From Hippasteria phrygiana (taxonomy: Eukaryota; Echinodermata; Asteroidea; Valvatida; Goniasteridae): a stretch of DNA of 64,000 nt. The stretch covers positions 496,001 to 560,000 of the forward strand of contig JAZGUH010000259.1 of assembly GCA_037893225.1 (NCBI GenBank). The letters are read 5' to 3'. Shown piece after piece: positions 23,601 to 44,377 of the stretch. The notes beneath the pieces are model-generated. The model had not been told where the DNA came from. It saw only the letters and a program-made list of their open reading frames with translations, and did no database searches. Made by a program: the position numbers and the translations under genes. Within the stretch, counting starts at the first letter, position 1; each line of letters starts with the position of its first letter.

Positions 23601-23703
23601 AGGGGTACCGGTGAGATCCGTGGAGGTGGTGTTTGCCCCGCACCTGCCCAACGACACCTGCTATTTTGTGGTGGAGGCGGCTGGCGTTAGAGGACTGAGG
23701 TGA
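17689..23703 (+). CDS. XRCC3: XRCC3, RAD51 paralogue (DNA repair), five exons found
   Basis: XRCC3 acts with RAD51C (CX3 complex) in the nucleus, in homologous-recombination repair and Holliday-junction processing. Coding exons: 17689-17826, 19186-19398, 20284-20429, 21501-21713 and 23380-23703, each with AG/GT borders and matching phases, ending in TGA at 23701-23703. They give 344 codons plus stop shared with the missing start, against 346 residues in human XRCC3. Walker A is GESAAGKT (19311-19334), inside exon 19186-19398. Walker B is the LIVLDS segment (about 21564-21581), followed by AALFRCEF as in vertebrates. GAVYICTED opens exon 20284, and the C-terminus has [11 protein letters not shown]. 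The first exon, expected to encode about 15-20 residues, was not found. A poly(A) signal AATAAA is at 23913. Introns are loaded with SINEs and MITEs. The ATPase identity and orthology are very likely from the order of motifs. Confidence 0.95.
17912..18389. mobile_element. hAT-type MITE, 478 bp, ACTTG-rich, 8-bp target duplication
   Basis: It begins CAGTCTTGTTGACTTGACTT and ends ...TTACAACACTG, giving a CAGTsTTGTw inverted end. It is flanked by GTTTTGAA on both sides (17904-17911 and 18390-18397). Both subterminal regions are packed with direct gacttg/acttg words. A second full copy lies at 59463-59909. It is inside XRCC3 intron 1 of those found. Confidence 0.93.
18585..18954. mobile_element. 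Pogo/Tc1-like MITE, interrupted
   Basis: The left end CAGTAGAACTTCACTATAAA is matched by the right end (gttcgttaaagtggtgttttac once the inner element is removed), a typical pogo-type inverted end. A TA precedes the left end. It is split by the TTAA element at 18727-18939. A similar end, CAGTTGAACGCCACTATAAC, is at about 54151. The right border is uncertain by a few bases. Confidence 0.65.
18727..18939. mobile_element. TTAA-flanked MITE with telomere-like ends
   Basis: It is flanked by TTAA at 18723-18726 and 18940-18943, with inner ends CCCTAACTACCCC and GGGGTTAGGG. Insertion at TTAA is the hallmark of piggyBac-type elements. It is inserted in the pogo-like MITE. Relatives: 22677-22998, about 25013-25262, 35156-35217 and about 56383-56526. 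Confidence 0.8.
19488..19660 (+). repeat. Dispersed repeat family R1, copy 1
   Basis: The stretch runs from a ctgaaaatttggataatttctc block through a ggtagggttggcaa block to acctagagtagcttt. It matches 34100-34240 in the same orientation and 21740-21905 in reverse. All three copies are in introns of XRCC3 or ANKEF1. No coding content was seen. Confidence 0.8.
20590..20812 (-). repeat. tRNA-like SINE (Thr-like head)
   Basis: The reverse complement of 20735-20808 folds as a tRNA: GGCGAGATAGCTCAGTTGG start, GCTC/GAGC D arm, and GCAGGTTCGAATCCTGC T arm. The anticodon loop reads ACGGTAA (GGT, Thr-like), but it has C instead of T before the anticodon and mismatches in the acceptor stem. A SINE head is therefore more likely than a working tRNA gene. 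The body ends near 20590 in tttcagattgaaactaat, which recurs at about 59415. It lies in XRCC3 intron 20430-21500. Confidence 0.75.
20985..21102 (-). repeat. Second tRNA-like SINE copy, more diverged
   Basis: It repeats the head of the copy at 20735-20808 (gcaggttcgaatcccac T arm and gagctatcttgcc start in reverse). It also repeats the downstream phrase gaaactgactaggtaaatctg. The two copies are in the same orientation about 290 bp apart. The anticodon region is altered, so this is not a tRNA gene. Confidence 0.7.
21166..21372. mobile_element. TTAA-flanked MITE, CCCCTTG ends, copy 1
   Basis: It is flanked by TTAA at 21162-21165 and 21373-21376, with ends CCCCTTGAACCC and ACGCAAGGGG. The interior phrase aatggattgaaaatgcag recurs in the copies at 38949-39156 (reverse) and 43166-43373. 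It is piggyBac-like by target choice. It lies in an XRCC3 intron. Confidence 0.82.
21740..21905 (-). repeat. Dispersed repeat family R1, copy 2 (reverse)
   Basis: This is the reverse complement of the 19488-19660 family, from aaagccactctaggtaaag to cagttttcagacctatag. It lies in the XRCC3 intron before the last exon. Confidence 0.8.
21983..22227. mobile_element. hAT-type MITE, 245 bp, AGACC-rich, 8-bp target duplication
   Basis: It has perfect 12-bp inverted ends, CAGTGTTGTAGT and ACTACAACACTG. It is flanked by CTGCTCAT on both sides (21975-21982 and 22228-22235). The subterminal region has tandem caagaccagca/caagaccaca words on one side and ggtcttgtgc on the other. The ends match those of the ACTTG-rich hAT MITEs while the internal word differs. 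It lies in an XRCC3 intron. Confidence 0.93.
22677..22998. mobile_element. TTAA-flanked MITE containing a 42-bp minisatellite
   Basis: It is flanked by TTAA at 22673-22676 and 22999-23002, with ends CCCTAACCCTCC and AGGGGTTAGGG. The interior carries about six imperfect copies of a 42-bp unit (ggaggattttggaggattga ...). Open frames on the minus strand here come from the minisatellite and are not genes. A reverse copy lies at 25013-25262. Confidence 0.85.
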
Positions 23704-24505
23704 CAGGTAACTGGTGAATTGCCACTCTCGTTGAGAAACCAGCCATTTAGTTGTTTACGTGATTGAGTGGGCCGTGTTTAATGCCTTGAAGTTTGCATGA
23801 AATTACCAAAAAGACCACTTGCGGCACTTCGCAAAGGAGTTTTGTCGTCCGTGAATCACATCAGTAGAGTCAAAGGGTGAACTGTCTACTACACGTGTAA
23901 GTGTTGCCCCAAAATAAAGCACAAACTTTACAGATCATTATAATGTGGAGATAGAGCCATGATCCGGTGAAAAAAATATGATTTTTCCCTCACGGTTTGA
24001 GACAAAAGTTTCCAGTTTCAAGTCAATGGTACCCTCATCATGAAAGGTACAAGTAAAATTCACAGTCTCAAACTCGGGAGGAAAAATCATTTTTGTTAAC
24101 ACATTTTGGTTTTTTGGGTGAATTGCGTGAAAAACTGAAAAGGTCCAGCTGGTTACCAGTTTCCCCATTGACTTGTGCACAAAATCGAGCCGTGTTCATG
24201 CAAAAGTGAACTACTGCACATACACTGTACAGTCGTATTTGAAATTCCAATTTGGCATATTTTGTTGATTGTGTTTAAAAAAAGTTCTGATGTGGCTGTA
24301 CAGTCATTTATGCAATCGACTATTACAGGAGATCTGACTGAATGTTGCATAGGTTGTCTGAGGTCACACTCTGATCAAATTTTGAAACTTGGGATGCAGT
24401 GTCTTTGACGTTTAGTGTTTCAGTTTTATTTCAGAGTGATAACATCGGATTCTAATAAAATGTAACTATTCTGGCCTGTAAAAGAGAGCACAGTCTGTAA
24501 AAGGT

Positions 24506-24725
24506 CAGGTTGGTGTAGTGGTTCTTTCCTCACCTTTCACCTCTGCTGACCCTGGTTCGATTCCACCTGGTGCACTAATGGAGTGGCTTTTTAGTCCCTA
24601 CCCAATTGCATGGGCATAATTGAAATTTCCTTCGTCGTCTTCTCTCAATTCAAACTGGGCCCTGAGGGAGAACAGTGCTAATGCACTGATCGGGCTACCC
24701 AGGATAAATAAGAATTAAATTTAAA
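24506..24725 (+). repeat. tRNA-derived SINE
   Basis: It has an A-box-like gttggtgtagtggtt and a B-box ctggttcgattcc, spaced as in a tRNA. A tRNA-unrelated body (gtgctaatgcactgatcggg) and an A-rich end follow. Related, reverse copies with B-box ggttcgaatc lie at about 37540-37690 and, 3' part only, at about 34760-34985. Confidence 0.75.
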
Positions 24726-24889
24726 AGCTTAATTGTTACTGTGTATTATAAAACATTAACTGTTTGATGCAAGTTGTTGTATTGTTTGTTCCTGCTCTTA
24801 ATAAAATTAGAATAAATTGTTAAATAAAGAAGTGCGTTAAGTCAGAGGATGGACTTTTTGCGATGATGTAAATTAGAACAGAGATGTTT

Positions 24890-25000
24890 TCTCTTTTGCC
24901 CTGTCCCGACGTAATGTATGAAGCACTGTATACTCGGTGCTTTCCGAGAGCCTGTGTGAAAAAATTCACAGGCTTAATCGGGTGGGTTTCGAACCCACGA
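24890..25000 (-). repeat. SINE tail and B-box, reverse copy
   Basis: The reverse strand carries cgtgggttcgaaacccacc (B-box) and then the agtatacagtgcttcata tail also found at 19010 and 49960. The upstream half is missing or replaced by the MITE at 25013. Confidence 0.7.
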
Positions 25001-25012
25001 TTAACCCATGCA

Positions 25013-25262
25013 ACCCTAACCCCCTAGGCCCTTATTGCTAGGAACCATCCTCAATCCTCCAAAATCCTCCAAAATCCTCCAAAATCCTCCTGTGCTTCAA
25101 TCACCATTCCTCCTCAATCCTCCAAAATCCTCCGTGCTTCAATCACCATTCCTCCTCAATCCTCCAAAATCCTCCGGTGCTTCAATCACCATTCCTCCTC
25201 AATCCTCCAAAATCCTCCAAAACCACCATGAGGATTTTGGAGTTTTGAGGAGGGTTAGGGTT
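25013..25262. mobile_element. Telomere-like-ended MITE, reverse copy with 42-bp repeats
   Basis: The ends are ACCCTAACCCCC (left) and GAGGGTTAGGGTTATTAA (right). The interior is the reverse complement of the 42-bp minisatellite found at 22677-22998. The left TTAA is not intact (tgca), so this copy is older or rearranged. Confidence 0.72.
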
Positions 25263-28109
25263 ATTAAGGTCTCAAACTCGAAGTACTGATCAATCCTTGT
25301 CTTTCCTAACCTCTGTAAATAGATTTATTGTGTGACATCCCAGTACCCTAGGACACTAGAAACATTACATATGACTGGGCCTTGTCTCTATTATGCACCC
25401 ATCAATTGTTTACCCCTCCCCGGGCTGTTACTCCACCCCCAAATGTAGGGATTGTCATTTCAGTGACCAAACCCCCACCCTGGGGCACTAGTCTCCTGTA
25501 CAAAAGTATAGGGTCGATTTTAATTTACACTCAGAGAAGTTCCAAAGTCCCCACCCTTGGGTACAAAACAAATACCAATCCCGATGTCCGGGGTGGGGGG
25601 GGGGGGGGGGGGGAATAATTGATAGGTGCATGCATTATGTGCATTATAATTTTGAACATAAAATGCCATATAATAGCCAAGAATTACTGTTTATATTATT
25701 GTTCTGCTGGTATTTTTATATGACTATACTTGTTTGAAAATCTACCTTTATCCCCCTCTTGTTTGGTCCCCGCCCGCCACCCCCGCCACCCCCCCCCCCC
25801 CCCCCCCAAAAAAAAAGAACATGGTGGGAACACAGGGGACCCTGCTCAAATTAGGTAAATGCTTGGAAAATATGAGAGTTTCCATAGTCACCGGATTTCC
25901 TCTACCCATTAATTCATTTTGCATAAAAAACACTGCATGCTCACCAGTAGCTACATAGATATGCCAGTCCCTCTATATTTTAAGACTACATGGATTGTAT
26001 AAAATACGAGCATGACTACAGTTATAATCAATAGTATTGGATGAGCCCATCACAATAGGATTTGTCTGCACTTGTTTTATCCCACACAGGCCTTTGTATT
26101 AATCTTCAGTAAGAGGATTCTCTAACTCAATGGTTTGTTGGTCCCAGAAGAGAAACTGATTAGGTAAATTTGAATAAATGGTTGACTCTTGCCCCTCATA
26201 CATTACAGCTCCTACCTCCACAGAAATGGTAGGGGGCTATTAGGGTGAATCTACTATAGTCTAACTGGACGCCCCCTACCCTCACCCCCTCACCTCCTCC
26301 CCCCGCCATATTGTTCCGTAAGTGCCATTTTACAATAATAAATAATAAAATGATATACATTGTATTTTATGTGTAGCTGTACGTACATGACATTTAGGCC
26401 AGCTGATAACCACTGGATTGAAGTGCAAATTCAGTTTTTGACAGTCAATCAATGCTTAACAAATATTTACATAAATGAGAGTGCACACAGCATATGGCAC
26501 TTAAACAATCACCTGAAGCCTGTGGAATTTTAATTTGACAGCAGTAATTGCATTTAAGAATTTCTGGTAAGTTGCAGCATTTTTATAAATATAGGTCCAG
26601 CATATTTTAGTTTCTATTGTTTTGTAAACAATTTGTAGATTATTAAAAAAATTATGTTGGTGGGGAAAATTATTTGGTTCGTAAAAACAATAAAAAAGCA
26701 AAGTTATTCACTTGTGAATGAGACATCAAACGAAAAATCTGCCCACTGCACTTATTTATTAAATAATTGCTTGACAGAATTATTTTGTGGCCCGACAATA
26801 AATCCACTTCCGACGACAGATCTTTTTGTGCATTAGAGGGTAAAAATCATACAGTTGAAAAAATTAATTTAAATAAATAAATAAGAAAAATCAAATTTGT
26901 TGAAAAGCATGGACAGTATATCTTTGAAGCCTTGTCAGCTGTTTTTACCTGCAGGTAACCTGGAAAAATGTTTGATCATCAAAATTCAAATATATAGATA
27001 ATTAATCATCGACAAATGAATTAATAGAAAAGTATCATTCACAAATCTGAAACCCTTTTGCTAGTGCATTTTTTTTCACACGAAATACTTTATGGCTCAT
27101 GCTACCATGCAGACAGTATACTTCCTGTCTGCAAGCGTTAATCCGAAGGGTATTTACATCACAGAAGAACCGAAGTTCAACAGTACAAATCGAAATAAAA
27201 AAGAGTTAATCTTTAACAGGGAGGTCGTGAATTATTCATAACGGTGATTGACCGTGTTTTATCTGACCCGATCCCGCCCCCGCCCCCCCCCCCCCCCCCC
27301 ATCCCCCCATCCCCCCCCCCCCCCCCCCCATCCATTGATATGGAAATCACTCGGCGGCAATGCAACCATGGCAACGGACAATATACCGTTGCGTTTGTGC
27401 ACCACCATCCATTGCATTTACGACCATGAAACTTTGCACCGGCCGGGCAGTATAAATCGTGTACTGAATGCCATTTTGGGGAACATTTCTGTAACTCCGG
27501 TAACCGGAATACTCCTTTGAAAGAAAAACTGGTTGGACACTGCTGAACTGTCCCTAATTTGGATCAGGTTTGTTCCTGAAACACCTGTAATTTTCGCCTC
27601 GGCCTAACGTTATGTAAACCAAAAAAGCTGCTGGTGTCCTTCCGAATTCCCCGAACAACGAAACAGATGTGAAGTGTGTACATCGTCAACGCCGGAAGCC
27701 GAATTGGACTCACAAGTTCAACCCTTACTTTAATGTCGATAATTTGGCTAAACTGGGATGGAATGGTTCATATTTTAACATCCAGTGTTTGAACAAGGGC
27801 GATAAACGTCGAAATCACGGTGCATTTGTCTGGGACTTGTGATCGTATTAATCGCCATCAGTGCACAGCTAGCTAGCCACAGGGCAGGGGCAGCCTGTTG
27901 CCGTGACGGCCTGCACACGGTCAATCATCAACATCGCGCCACAGTACTCACTCGCACACAAACAGTTCCAGTTCATCGCTGTCAGATAACCAACCGCTGA
28001 GATTTGTTTGAAATAACAAGGATTTAGGAACACCAAGCAATATGCCTGACATCTGAAGATATGAGATTCACTTATTTGAGTGATCCGGAGACGGTAAAGA
28101 GACCACAAG

Positions 28110-37154
<9,045 letters not shown>

Positions 37155-38948
37155 ACGACATTTTGTGACCACGGCGGGATGAACAGATGAAGTCTGCAGT
37201 AAGACCATGACCTAAATAAATTGAAAGAGTAGAGTGGGTTAGTAGGACCAGAGGGTGGGATGAATTGTATGCTTAGGAACCTATTCAAGTGCAAAACCAT
37301 GAAACTGCAGTTTCAGAATTTATCGGTTTCTTATTTAAGAGTCAGAAATTGGATGGAATACGCTGTTTGGTAGTCGGTAACCAACAAAGACGTACAGGGG
37401 CCCATCTACTTGTGTGTGTATACTGCACAGTAGCAACACAGAACAATCAGAACAGAATGGTCATAGACATCTTTAAAAAGGAATCATGCAAAATATATAA
37501 TCATATCCAATTACGGTCCTGATCTAAATGCTCATTTAAAAAAATTCTTTCTGGTAATGGAACCAAGGATTCCTCAAAAGCACATCGCACTGTAGCTCGA
37601 AAGCCTGAAGAAACCTGTACAGGAAGACGACGATTCGAACCCAGGTCACAGTGGTGGAAGGTGAGGAAGGTGAGGATGACTCTTTTAATTTGAAGTAAAA
37701 AGAAGATGGCGTTTCTCAGTCCTTTTCAAATCGTTTTCATTTAGTCATGCAAGAGGGCGCTGTCTTTATTTGGTAAGGGCGTCTCTTTCTATTTCTTTGG
37801 TTCTCATTTTTCGACCGACCCTATTTTGGGCTCCCGACCGAAGAGAAAAAAATACTTTTTTATGCTGCCGCCCCTGTCTGGAATTTCTTACCAAGAAAAA
37901 ATATGTAAGAAAAACAGTCTTTCCAATTTCGTGGAAGAAAATGCTGGAAATAATGTCCAATATTACGTACATGCACCTCTTGTATTCACAGCGGCACGGT
38001 AATTAATCCAAATGGGTTCATATTTGTTTTCCTTTCATTTAACTTTGTTGCCAAAATTGGGTTTTGGGTTTGTTTTTAAATATATTTATAAATCATGCAC
38101 AGAAAGTGTGCTCCAGCACGGAAAACGGGTATTTTATAGCACAACAGGATTATGAAATCATGTTTCAGTTGTGCAAATTTGTATTTTTACAGTTGATAAA
38201 GAAGATTTATGTTTATAATTTAGAAAGGCACACATTTAGCCTTATTGCGCTCAATACGTAATTTTGTTACCCCAGATTTTTATTTTATTTTGACCGTCCG
38301 ACCCTCCTTCAAAGTGAAAAAAAAAATGAGAACCATAGAAATAAAAAAAAGGGATGCCCTACTAGAAGTCACTCTTTGTCAAGACAGCATAACAGCACAG
38401 AAATCATTCATCTAAAATAACCCATCAACAATGTTTGGAAGAAACTGTGGTAAGAAATGGATTCCAAATGAGCTATTTCAGATGGAAATGAAGAGAAAGT
38501 TTGATTTTTTCTTTTAAACAACAGTGTGGAGGTACCACTGTTGCACCTGATGACATCATGCTTTGGCTGATGAATATGAACATTTGCATTATAATCAAAA
38601 TGTTACAATTACTCCCCAGAGTTGCAACACATAGCTTGAAATGTATGGCAACATGACAATAACACAATCCTATGTGTGTTTGTGGTACATTTTCTTTAAG
38701 ACGAATGTAACAACGTGTAGAACAGGTTACTGTGATTTTGGGCAGGTTTTAGAATACTTTCGTCTCTTTCGTGCAAAAAACTCCCAAGCAAACTACTTTT
38801 AAGAAATTATGTACATAATAATGTACACAGAATGTTAAAAAATGTACTTGAATTCCATACCAATTTTGTAAATTTCAAATTTCATTCGCCCCTTGGTTTG
38901 GCTTTGTTGCAAAAAATCACAGTAACTTTGATCATCAGAATGTAAAAT

Positions 38949-39156
38949 TCCCTTGCGTACGGATGGTGCCAAATGCCGCAAAAACAAATTGCCACCAGGC
39001 CGGATGACGTCTATAGATGCAATTTCTGCATTTTCAATCCATTGTTGGATTATTGTGTTTGTTACGCTTGGCTCCACAAGCTTTGTCTCCGTTTTGCTTG
39101 GCTGCAAAGCCGACACGGCACCCCGGCGCCTCACTATGATAACTGTACTCAAGGGG
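38949..39156. mobile_element. TTAA-type MITE, CCCCTTG ends, copy 2 (reverse)
   Basis: The right end aaggggTTAA is intact (TTAA at 39157-39160). The left end, attcccttgcgtacggatgg, has lost the exact TTAA. The interior matches 21166-21372 and 43166-43373 in reverse. Open frames on both strands over this stretch are repeat-derived. Confidence 0.75.
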
Positions 39157-40945
39157 TTAAGTTTCAACATTATCATGCGTTTATATAGATGAAACAATAT
39201 TTTGTGTACATTTCTTGAATAAATGAAATGGATTTCCTTATTTTTGCTAAAAGAAGACCGACTTTTTTAAAATGGAAAATCAGCGGCTATAAATTGAGTA
39301 CCGGTAACTGTATAGCTTTGTGGTGTAGGAGTTAGTTGTCTTGCAAATAATCAGGGTAGATTTGTGGATTGTTTGACGAAAAAAAAGGTTCAGGAAATGT
39401 TTGTCTGCTCCATGCATTCTGACAGTCATTTATTTTATATTATGACGTTTGTGCAGTTTTTTTCTGGTGCGATTCAGTTATATAATGAAATCAAGAAATC
39501 AATCAAGCGCCGCAGAGCCAAATTACATTTCTACAGCACACAAATTACTGTGCAGGCTTTTAGCACCCCACATTCAAATTAGGCCTAACATTGCTTTTTA
39601 AATCTTTTGGGGTTAACTTTAAAATATTGGAATGTCCGAGTTTGAAATTTAAAAAATATCATCCTGAATTTCCAAAATGAAAGAAAAGTCTTCAAAATAG
39701 TTCAAAATTTTTTTGAAAATGATTTAGCGCCCCCCCCCCCCCCCCCCCAGTTCTCTGCTTCATAAACAATGGTTGCTGGAGTTCAGGGCAGTGGCAAAAA
39801 AAAAAAAATGTTTAGTGTCCCCGCCTACTTTCTTTTTTTTGAGGCAGTCTGCTTTTTTGGGGGTTGCCTTTTCTCTAAAATAATCCAGAAAAAACATTTA
39901 AAAAGAAGAGGAGAAATACCCCTCCCAGTCGATCTATTTCCAAGTTTTGAATTGATTTGGTGGACTTCACTATTGGCTGAAGCCATCTCTTTAAAAAAAA
40001 AAAAGGAAAACACTACCTGGCAGGATTTTCAAACAGAAGTTTAAAAAATTCCTTTTTTGAAAAAAAAACACTTTAATTCTAAACATTTTGTTTTCATCTT
40101 CCCTTACTGTACTGTCTGTAACGACCATGTTATTGCATTCATATTCCCTTCAGTTTTGTTCTTACCATCGCAATAATGATAAATCATGGATGTCAAAAAA
40201 TTGTTCAGATGTTATGCTCTTTATATAATGTAATTTATTTCACTTTGGAAATGCAAGAGTTGAACATTGCTATATTTTGATCAAAGTCTGTATGTACAGT
40301 GTACAATGTATGTACATTTCTGGTATCAAAAAGTAAACATGAAATAAATGAGCTTGCAGTAAAGTCCAATAAACGAAGTGAGACTTGTTTTCTTGAAATG
40401 AACTGTAAAATACATTTTCTGTTTATTTGTGATTGTAATAGCCCATGCCAAAACCATTTAACAAATAGCATTAAATTAAAAATAAATGATCAAAATCAGT
40501 AGTGTGTTTTAACTCTATACACAATCCTTAAACATTCCATAACTTGAGAAATGCTTTACCTACAGACCCTGGTGAGGGCTCATTTTAAAGCTCTTGGACT
40601 CCTTTAAATGGTGGGCCAAATTTTCGTTTTGATTTTTGGCGGGAAGTGACTGGTTTTGACATTTAGTAACCATAATGTGACTGGATCCTACAAAATAAGT
40701 CCTAAGGAGATTTTTGGCATTTCTTTATTTAAAAGAAAAAAAACAGCTCTTCATTTTAAAATGTCACTCAGTTTGACATTCTGATGAATATGGACACTGT
40801 GAGAGAAAAGTACAACATTCCCAGTTCATGTTGACTTCTATGTAAAATATGTGAAAGGACAAACTCAAAAGTAGCTCTGGCAAACTTTAGACTCATTTTG
40901 TTGGGTTGGTTTACATATTCTGGGTCAATTGTGTTGAGTGGGTTA

Positions 40946-41140
40946 GGCTATAGGAGAGAGGACTTGGGACAATGGGGGATTAGGGATAACAGAGGACTTG
41001 GGCAGAGTCCTCGGGAGAATTTTGTGTACAAACCTTATGGGAGCTGTTCGGAAAAAAGTTAAAGTACAAACAAAGGGAACAAAAGAAGGGTTCCAATTCA
41101 TGGTCCTCATAAGTATAGGAAAACACACATGTGTGTTTTT
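40946..41140 (+). repeat. Dispersed repeat, gaggacttggg family, copy 2
   Basis: It matches 4160-4380 in order and orientation: gaggacttgggacaatgggg, gtacaaaccttatgggag, acaaacaaagggaac. A third, reverse copy lies at about 48360-48480. Confidence 0.78.
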
Positions 41141-43165
41141 TTTTTTGTTTTTTTGTTTTGTTATGGCACAAAAGGTTTACCTAACTCAAATAGCGCCCTC
41201 CTATCATGTCCGCCAGGTCACAAAAAGACTAATTGCTGCACTTACTGAGCCCCTGCGACAACTAATGGGCCTCAGTAATAGCAGGTTACACAAAATTGTT
41301 TGACATTGTCCAGTATCATTAATATGGATTCTTTTTCATGTCATTTTATTTTATGTGATTTTATAATTTTCTTAATTGGGGGTGCGGCATGACCTAGATC
41401 TGTCCTTGTACCGAGGATGTACTAGACAACAGGCATAGTGGTATTTATATAAAGTTGTTCCCGAGTACCTGATTGCTAATGTCAGGAACCGGTTCTAGAT
41501 TATGGAATCGAGTACCCGTTACTTTCTCAGACAATGAAAAAGAAAGTTCTTAAATGTCATTTGTGGGGAACTTTGTAAATGAAAAATGGATACATGAAAA
41601 AATATTAACAGATTAACGTTTATGACGCTTGCAAAAATGCAATCCATACACCGTATTAAAGCTATAGAGCTCACTGTACACACTTGCTTGCACTGATGTG
41701 GGAGTATTAACGTGCGGATGTTTGCCAACAATGAGCAACAAGTTTTAATTTTTGGTATTGGCTTTCTTTAACAGGTACTCCGGTAACCCGTGCTTTTATT
41801 CAATCAGGTACCCGATTCCCATACTGTCCGTATTTGCACACCCCTAGAAAGTTGCAATGTGGGGGTCCCAAAATCAGTATGGGCTTAACATGGGGGGGGG
41901 GGGGGGGCCATTCTCCATTAAACATGGAGAATGACACACATGCGCGTATCATTGTGAAAGGAATGTGGACTAAACAGGGCCAGGTTGCCTAAACTCTCCT
42001 AGCTCTGATAGTGGGACTTGACACATCCATTAGCCTTCTTGAGATATGGTGAACACAGGAGGGCACTATTTGGCTTTTTGGGTATTAGGATACACCACAC
42101 TAAATAGGTCAAAATTGCTGTGCCAAACTGATGACCATAAATTGTAAACCCCACAACATTTTTTTGAATAATAAATGTTTGGGTCATGCAATTGATAGAT
42201 TGTGTAATTATCAGCTATCATAACCCCCGGGATTCTGTGCATCAACTTTTGTGAAGACTTGATAAATTTTGGCTTTAAAATTGGTCCAATTTGGCTTAGC
42301 AAGTGGAGGGATGCTTTAATGAAAATGACTGCGAGCCGGTTTGAAAAAAAACCCACATTTTTGGGGGTGGTACTTTCTTGGGATAATTATCAAAAATTCT
42401 CAACGGAATATTCTCAACGGCTGACCTGCCAAAAATTGAAAAGAATTTGACAGATTAAGATTCAAACTATAATTTTCAGTAGTGTCACAAAAACTGAGAG
42501 ACTCCTGGATAAGGATTTTGTTCACTGTGAAGTTATTGGATTTTACACTAAGGTCAATGGGAGTTTGTGGTGCACCCATTTATAATCTGTGTTTGCTATT
42601 CATCCAAACCAAACAGCGCCCTCCTTTGACCACCACATCTCAAGAAGTCTTATGCTTTCCATCAAACTCAAAGTTTAGCTCCAACAAATCTACTGTACAC
42701 CAAATGACCTAGAGACACGGAAGCAGAGATCATCCATTTAGGAATCGTAGATACTGTTTTATTCTTTAAAGCTCTGTCGCACAATACACATTACAAGTTT
42801 AGTTTGCGTTTCCTTTGAATTGCACAAACAACTACAAACAAATGCTTAAAAACCTGGATAACATCTCACAAACTGAAACTGGTCAAAACATGATTATCAG
42901 GTTAGATTATGCCATATTTCTAAACACAATCTCACTATAATTTTGGAAAAAGTAAGACTTAAGCTCAAAGATACACGTCATTTAAACAAAACGATCCTTT
43001 TTTTTACCAGTAATAAGACAATTTTGGGAGATTTGTGTTTATAATTTCGTAAATATCAATATAGTAACTATTTTTAAATTGCTTGATTTGTTTTACATTG
43101 GTAAAGGTCCACTTAAACAAAAAATGACAACAAACTGATTTGAAACATTAAAAATACTTCTTTAA

Positions 43166-43373
43166 CCCCTTGAAGTCGGTTATTTATAGTAAGGCGCCGG
43201 GGTGCCTGTGCAGCCAAGTGAAACCGACACAAGAGGTTTGTGCAGCCAAGCATAACATACACAATAATCCAACAATGGATTGAAACTGCAGAAAATGGCG
43301 TGTACAGACATCATCTGGCCTGGTGGCACTGATTTTTTTTTTTCGGCTATAGCTGTCATCCGGCTTCAAAGGG
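43166..43373. mobile_element. TTAA-flanked MITE, CCCCTTG ends, copy 3
   Basis: TTAA at 43162-43165 and 43374-43377 enclose CCCCTTGAAGTCGG and CCGGCTTCAAAGGG. The interior phrase aacaatggattgaaactgca is shared with the other two copies. Confidence 0.82.
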
Positions 43374-43502
43374 TTAATCCTTTTAGTCCTGTACTTGGGG
43401 TATTCCAGGTAATGTTGCCTTCAAATCCCACACCTGGATATTCCAGGATTTGTGGATGTGTAATCCAAATATTTGGGATGTAGAGATAATTGTGAACCCC
43501 TT

Positions 43503-43618
43503 GGGCGAGTTCGCCCCGGGGCGAACTCGCCCCGGGGCGAACTCGCCCCGGGGCGAACTCGCCCCGGGGCGAACTCGCCCCGGGGCGAACTCGCCCCGGG
43601 GCGAACTCGCCCCGGGGC
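43503..43618. repeat. 16-bp GC-rich near-palindromic tandem array
   Basis: About seven head-to-tail copies of gcgaactcgccccggg. Each unit is nearly its own reverse complement, so open frames appear on both strands with the same RPGANSPRGE-like repeat. It is followed by gtgtgaaaaggcctat, the end of the MITE at 28384-28993, so the array is probably an expanded interior of that family. Confidence 0.85.
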
Positions 43619-44377
43619 TGGATACTCTGGTGTGAAAAGGCCTATTGTCCATTTTGAATAGAAATTAACATGCAAAGGTTTCACACTGTTACACCAGGTT
43701 ACATGGCTTTATACTTGATGTTTATTTGATATGGAGATTAACAGAACTGGAAGGTTTAACGGCACTTTTTAGGAGATATAAAGCATACATTTGTAACCAG
43801 CATCTTGTGGAATACCTTTTTGCCCAACTTAAAGATTTCTTTAAAACATGTAAAAGCACTTGTTTTTACTGAGCATTAATACTGATTCAACACTGAAGAA
43901 CTGTGCGAACCTTTCATACCGTACAGCACTCATCGGAAGGAAAATTTTGAATATTAATTGCTTAAGTTTCAGACCCATGCAACCCACAAGAAAACACCAT
44001 TCTAAAACTTTGATACAACATTATTTCACAACTAAATAGTGTGGACACTTTAAAGCAACAAATTTCTACCTGAACTGAAACTGCACTGAAAACCATTGGC
44101 CGTTTTTTTTGGCTGTTCATGCAAATGACTTTTTTCCCCCATCAAGGAATTCATTGATACGATGAACTCGTTAATGGCCAGCAGTCTTTATTTCTAAAAC
44201 AAAGGAGCCTGCAGGTTTGGTAAAATTCACATTATGGGCGCTTTAAATAAAACATGTAAACTACGTAGTCAATTATGATGTCAGTTTACACACAATGCAT
44301 ATTTAGGCTTTGCTGCGACATTTTTAGGCCACAATATCATAGCAAACCCTGTCAATGCACAAAGTAACTCAGGTCAT

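Larger units (their letters stand above)
23704..28109. other. Spacer between XRCC3 and ANKEF1
   Basis: No further gene is recognised. It includes the XRCC3 3' end (AATAAA at 23913), SINEs near 24506-24720 and 24890-25000, a TTAA-type MITE at 25013-25262, G or C runs at 25596-25613, 25790-25807 and 27282-27329, and presumably the ANKEF1 promoter and 5' UTR just before 28110. Confidence 0.6.

Noticed and set aside
38835..39197. 120-residue minus-strand open frame
   Set aside because: Covers the TTAA-type MITE copy; the same sequence recurs at 21.2 and 43.2 kb without an open frame.
41400..41850. Another hAT MITE (GAGTACC-rich)
   Set aside because: I could not match the two ends or find an 8-bp duplication, so it is left as a suspected repeat only.
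43421..43684. Overlapping repeat proteins on both strands (RPGANSPRGE type)
   Set aside because: They arise from the 16-bp near-palindromic tandem array.
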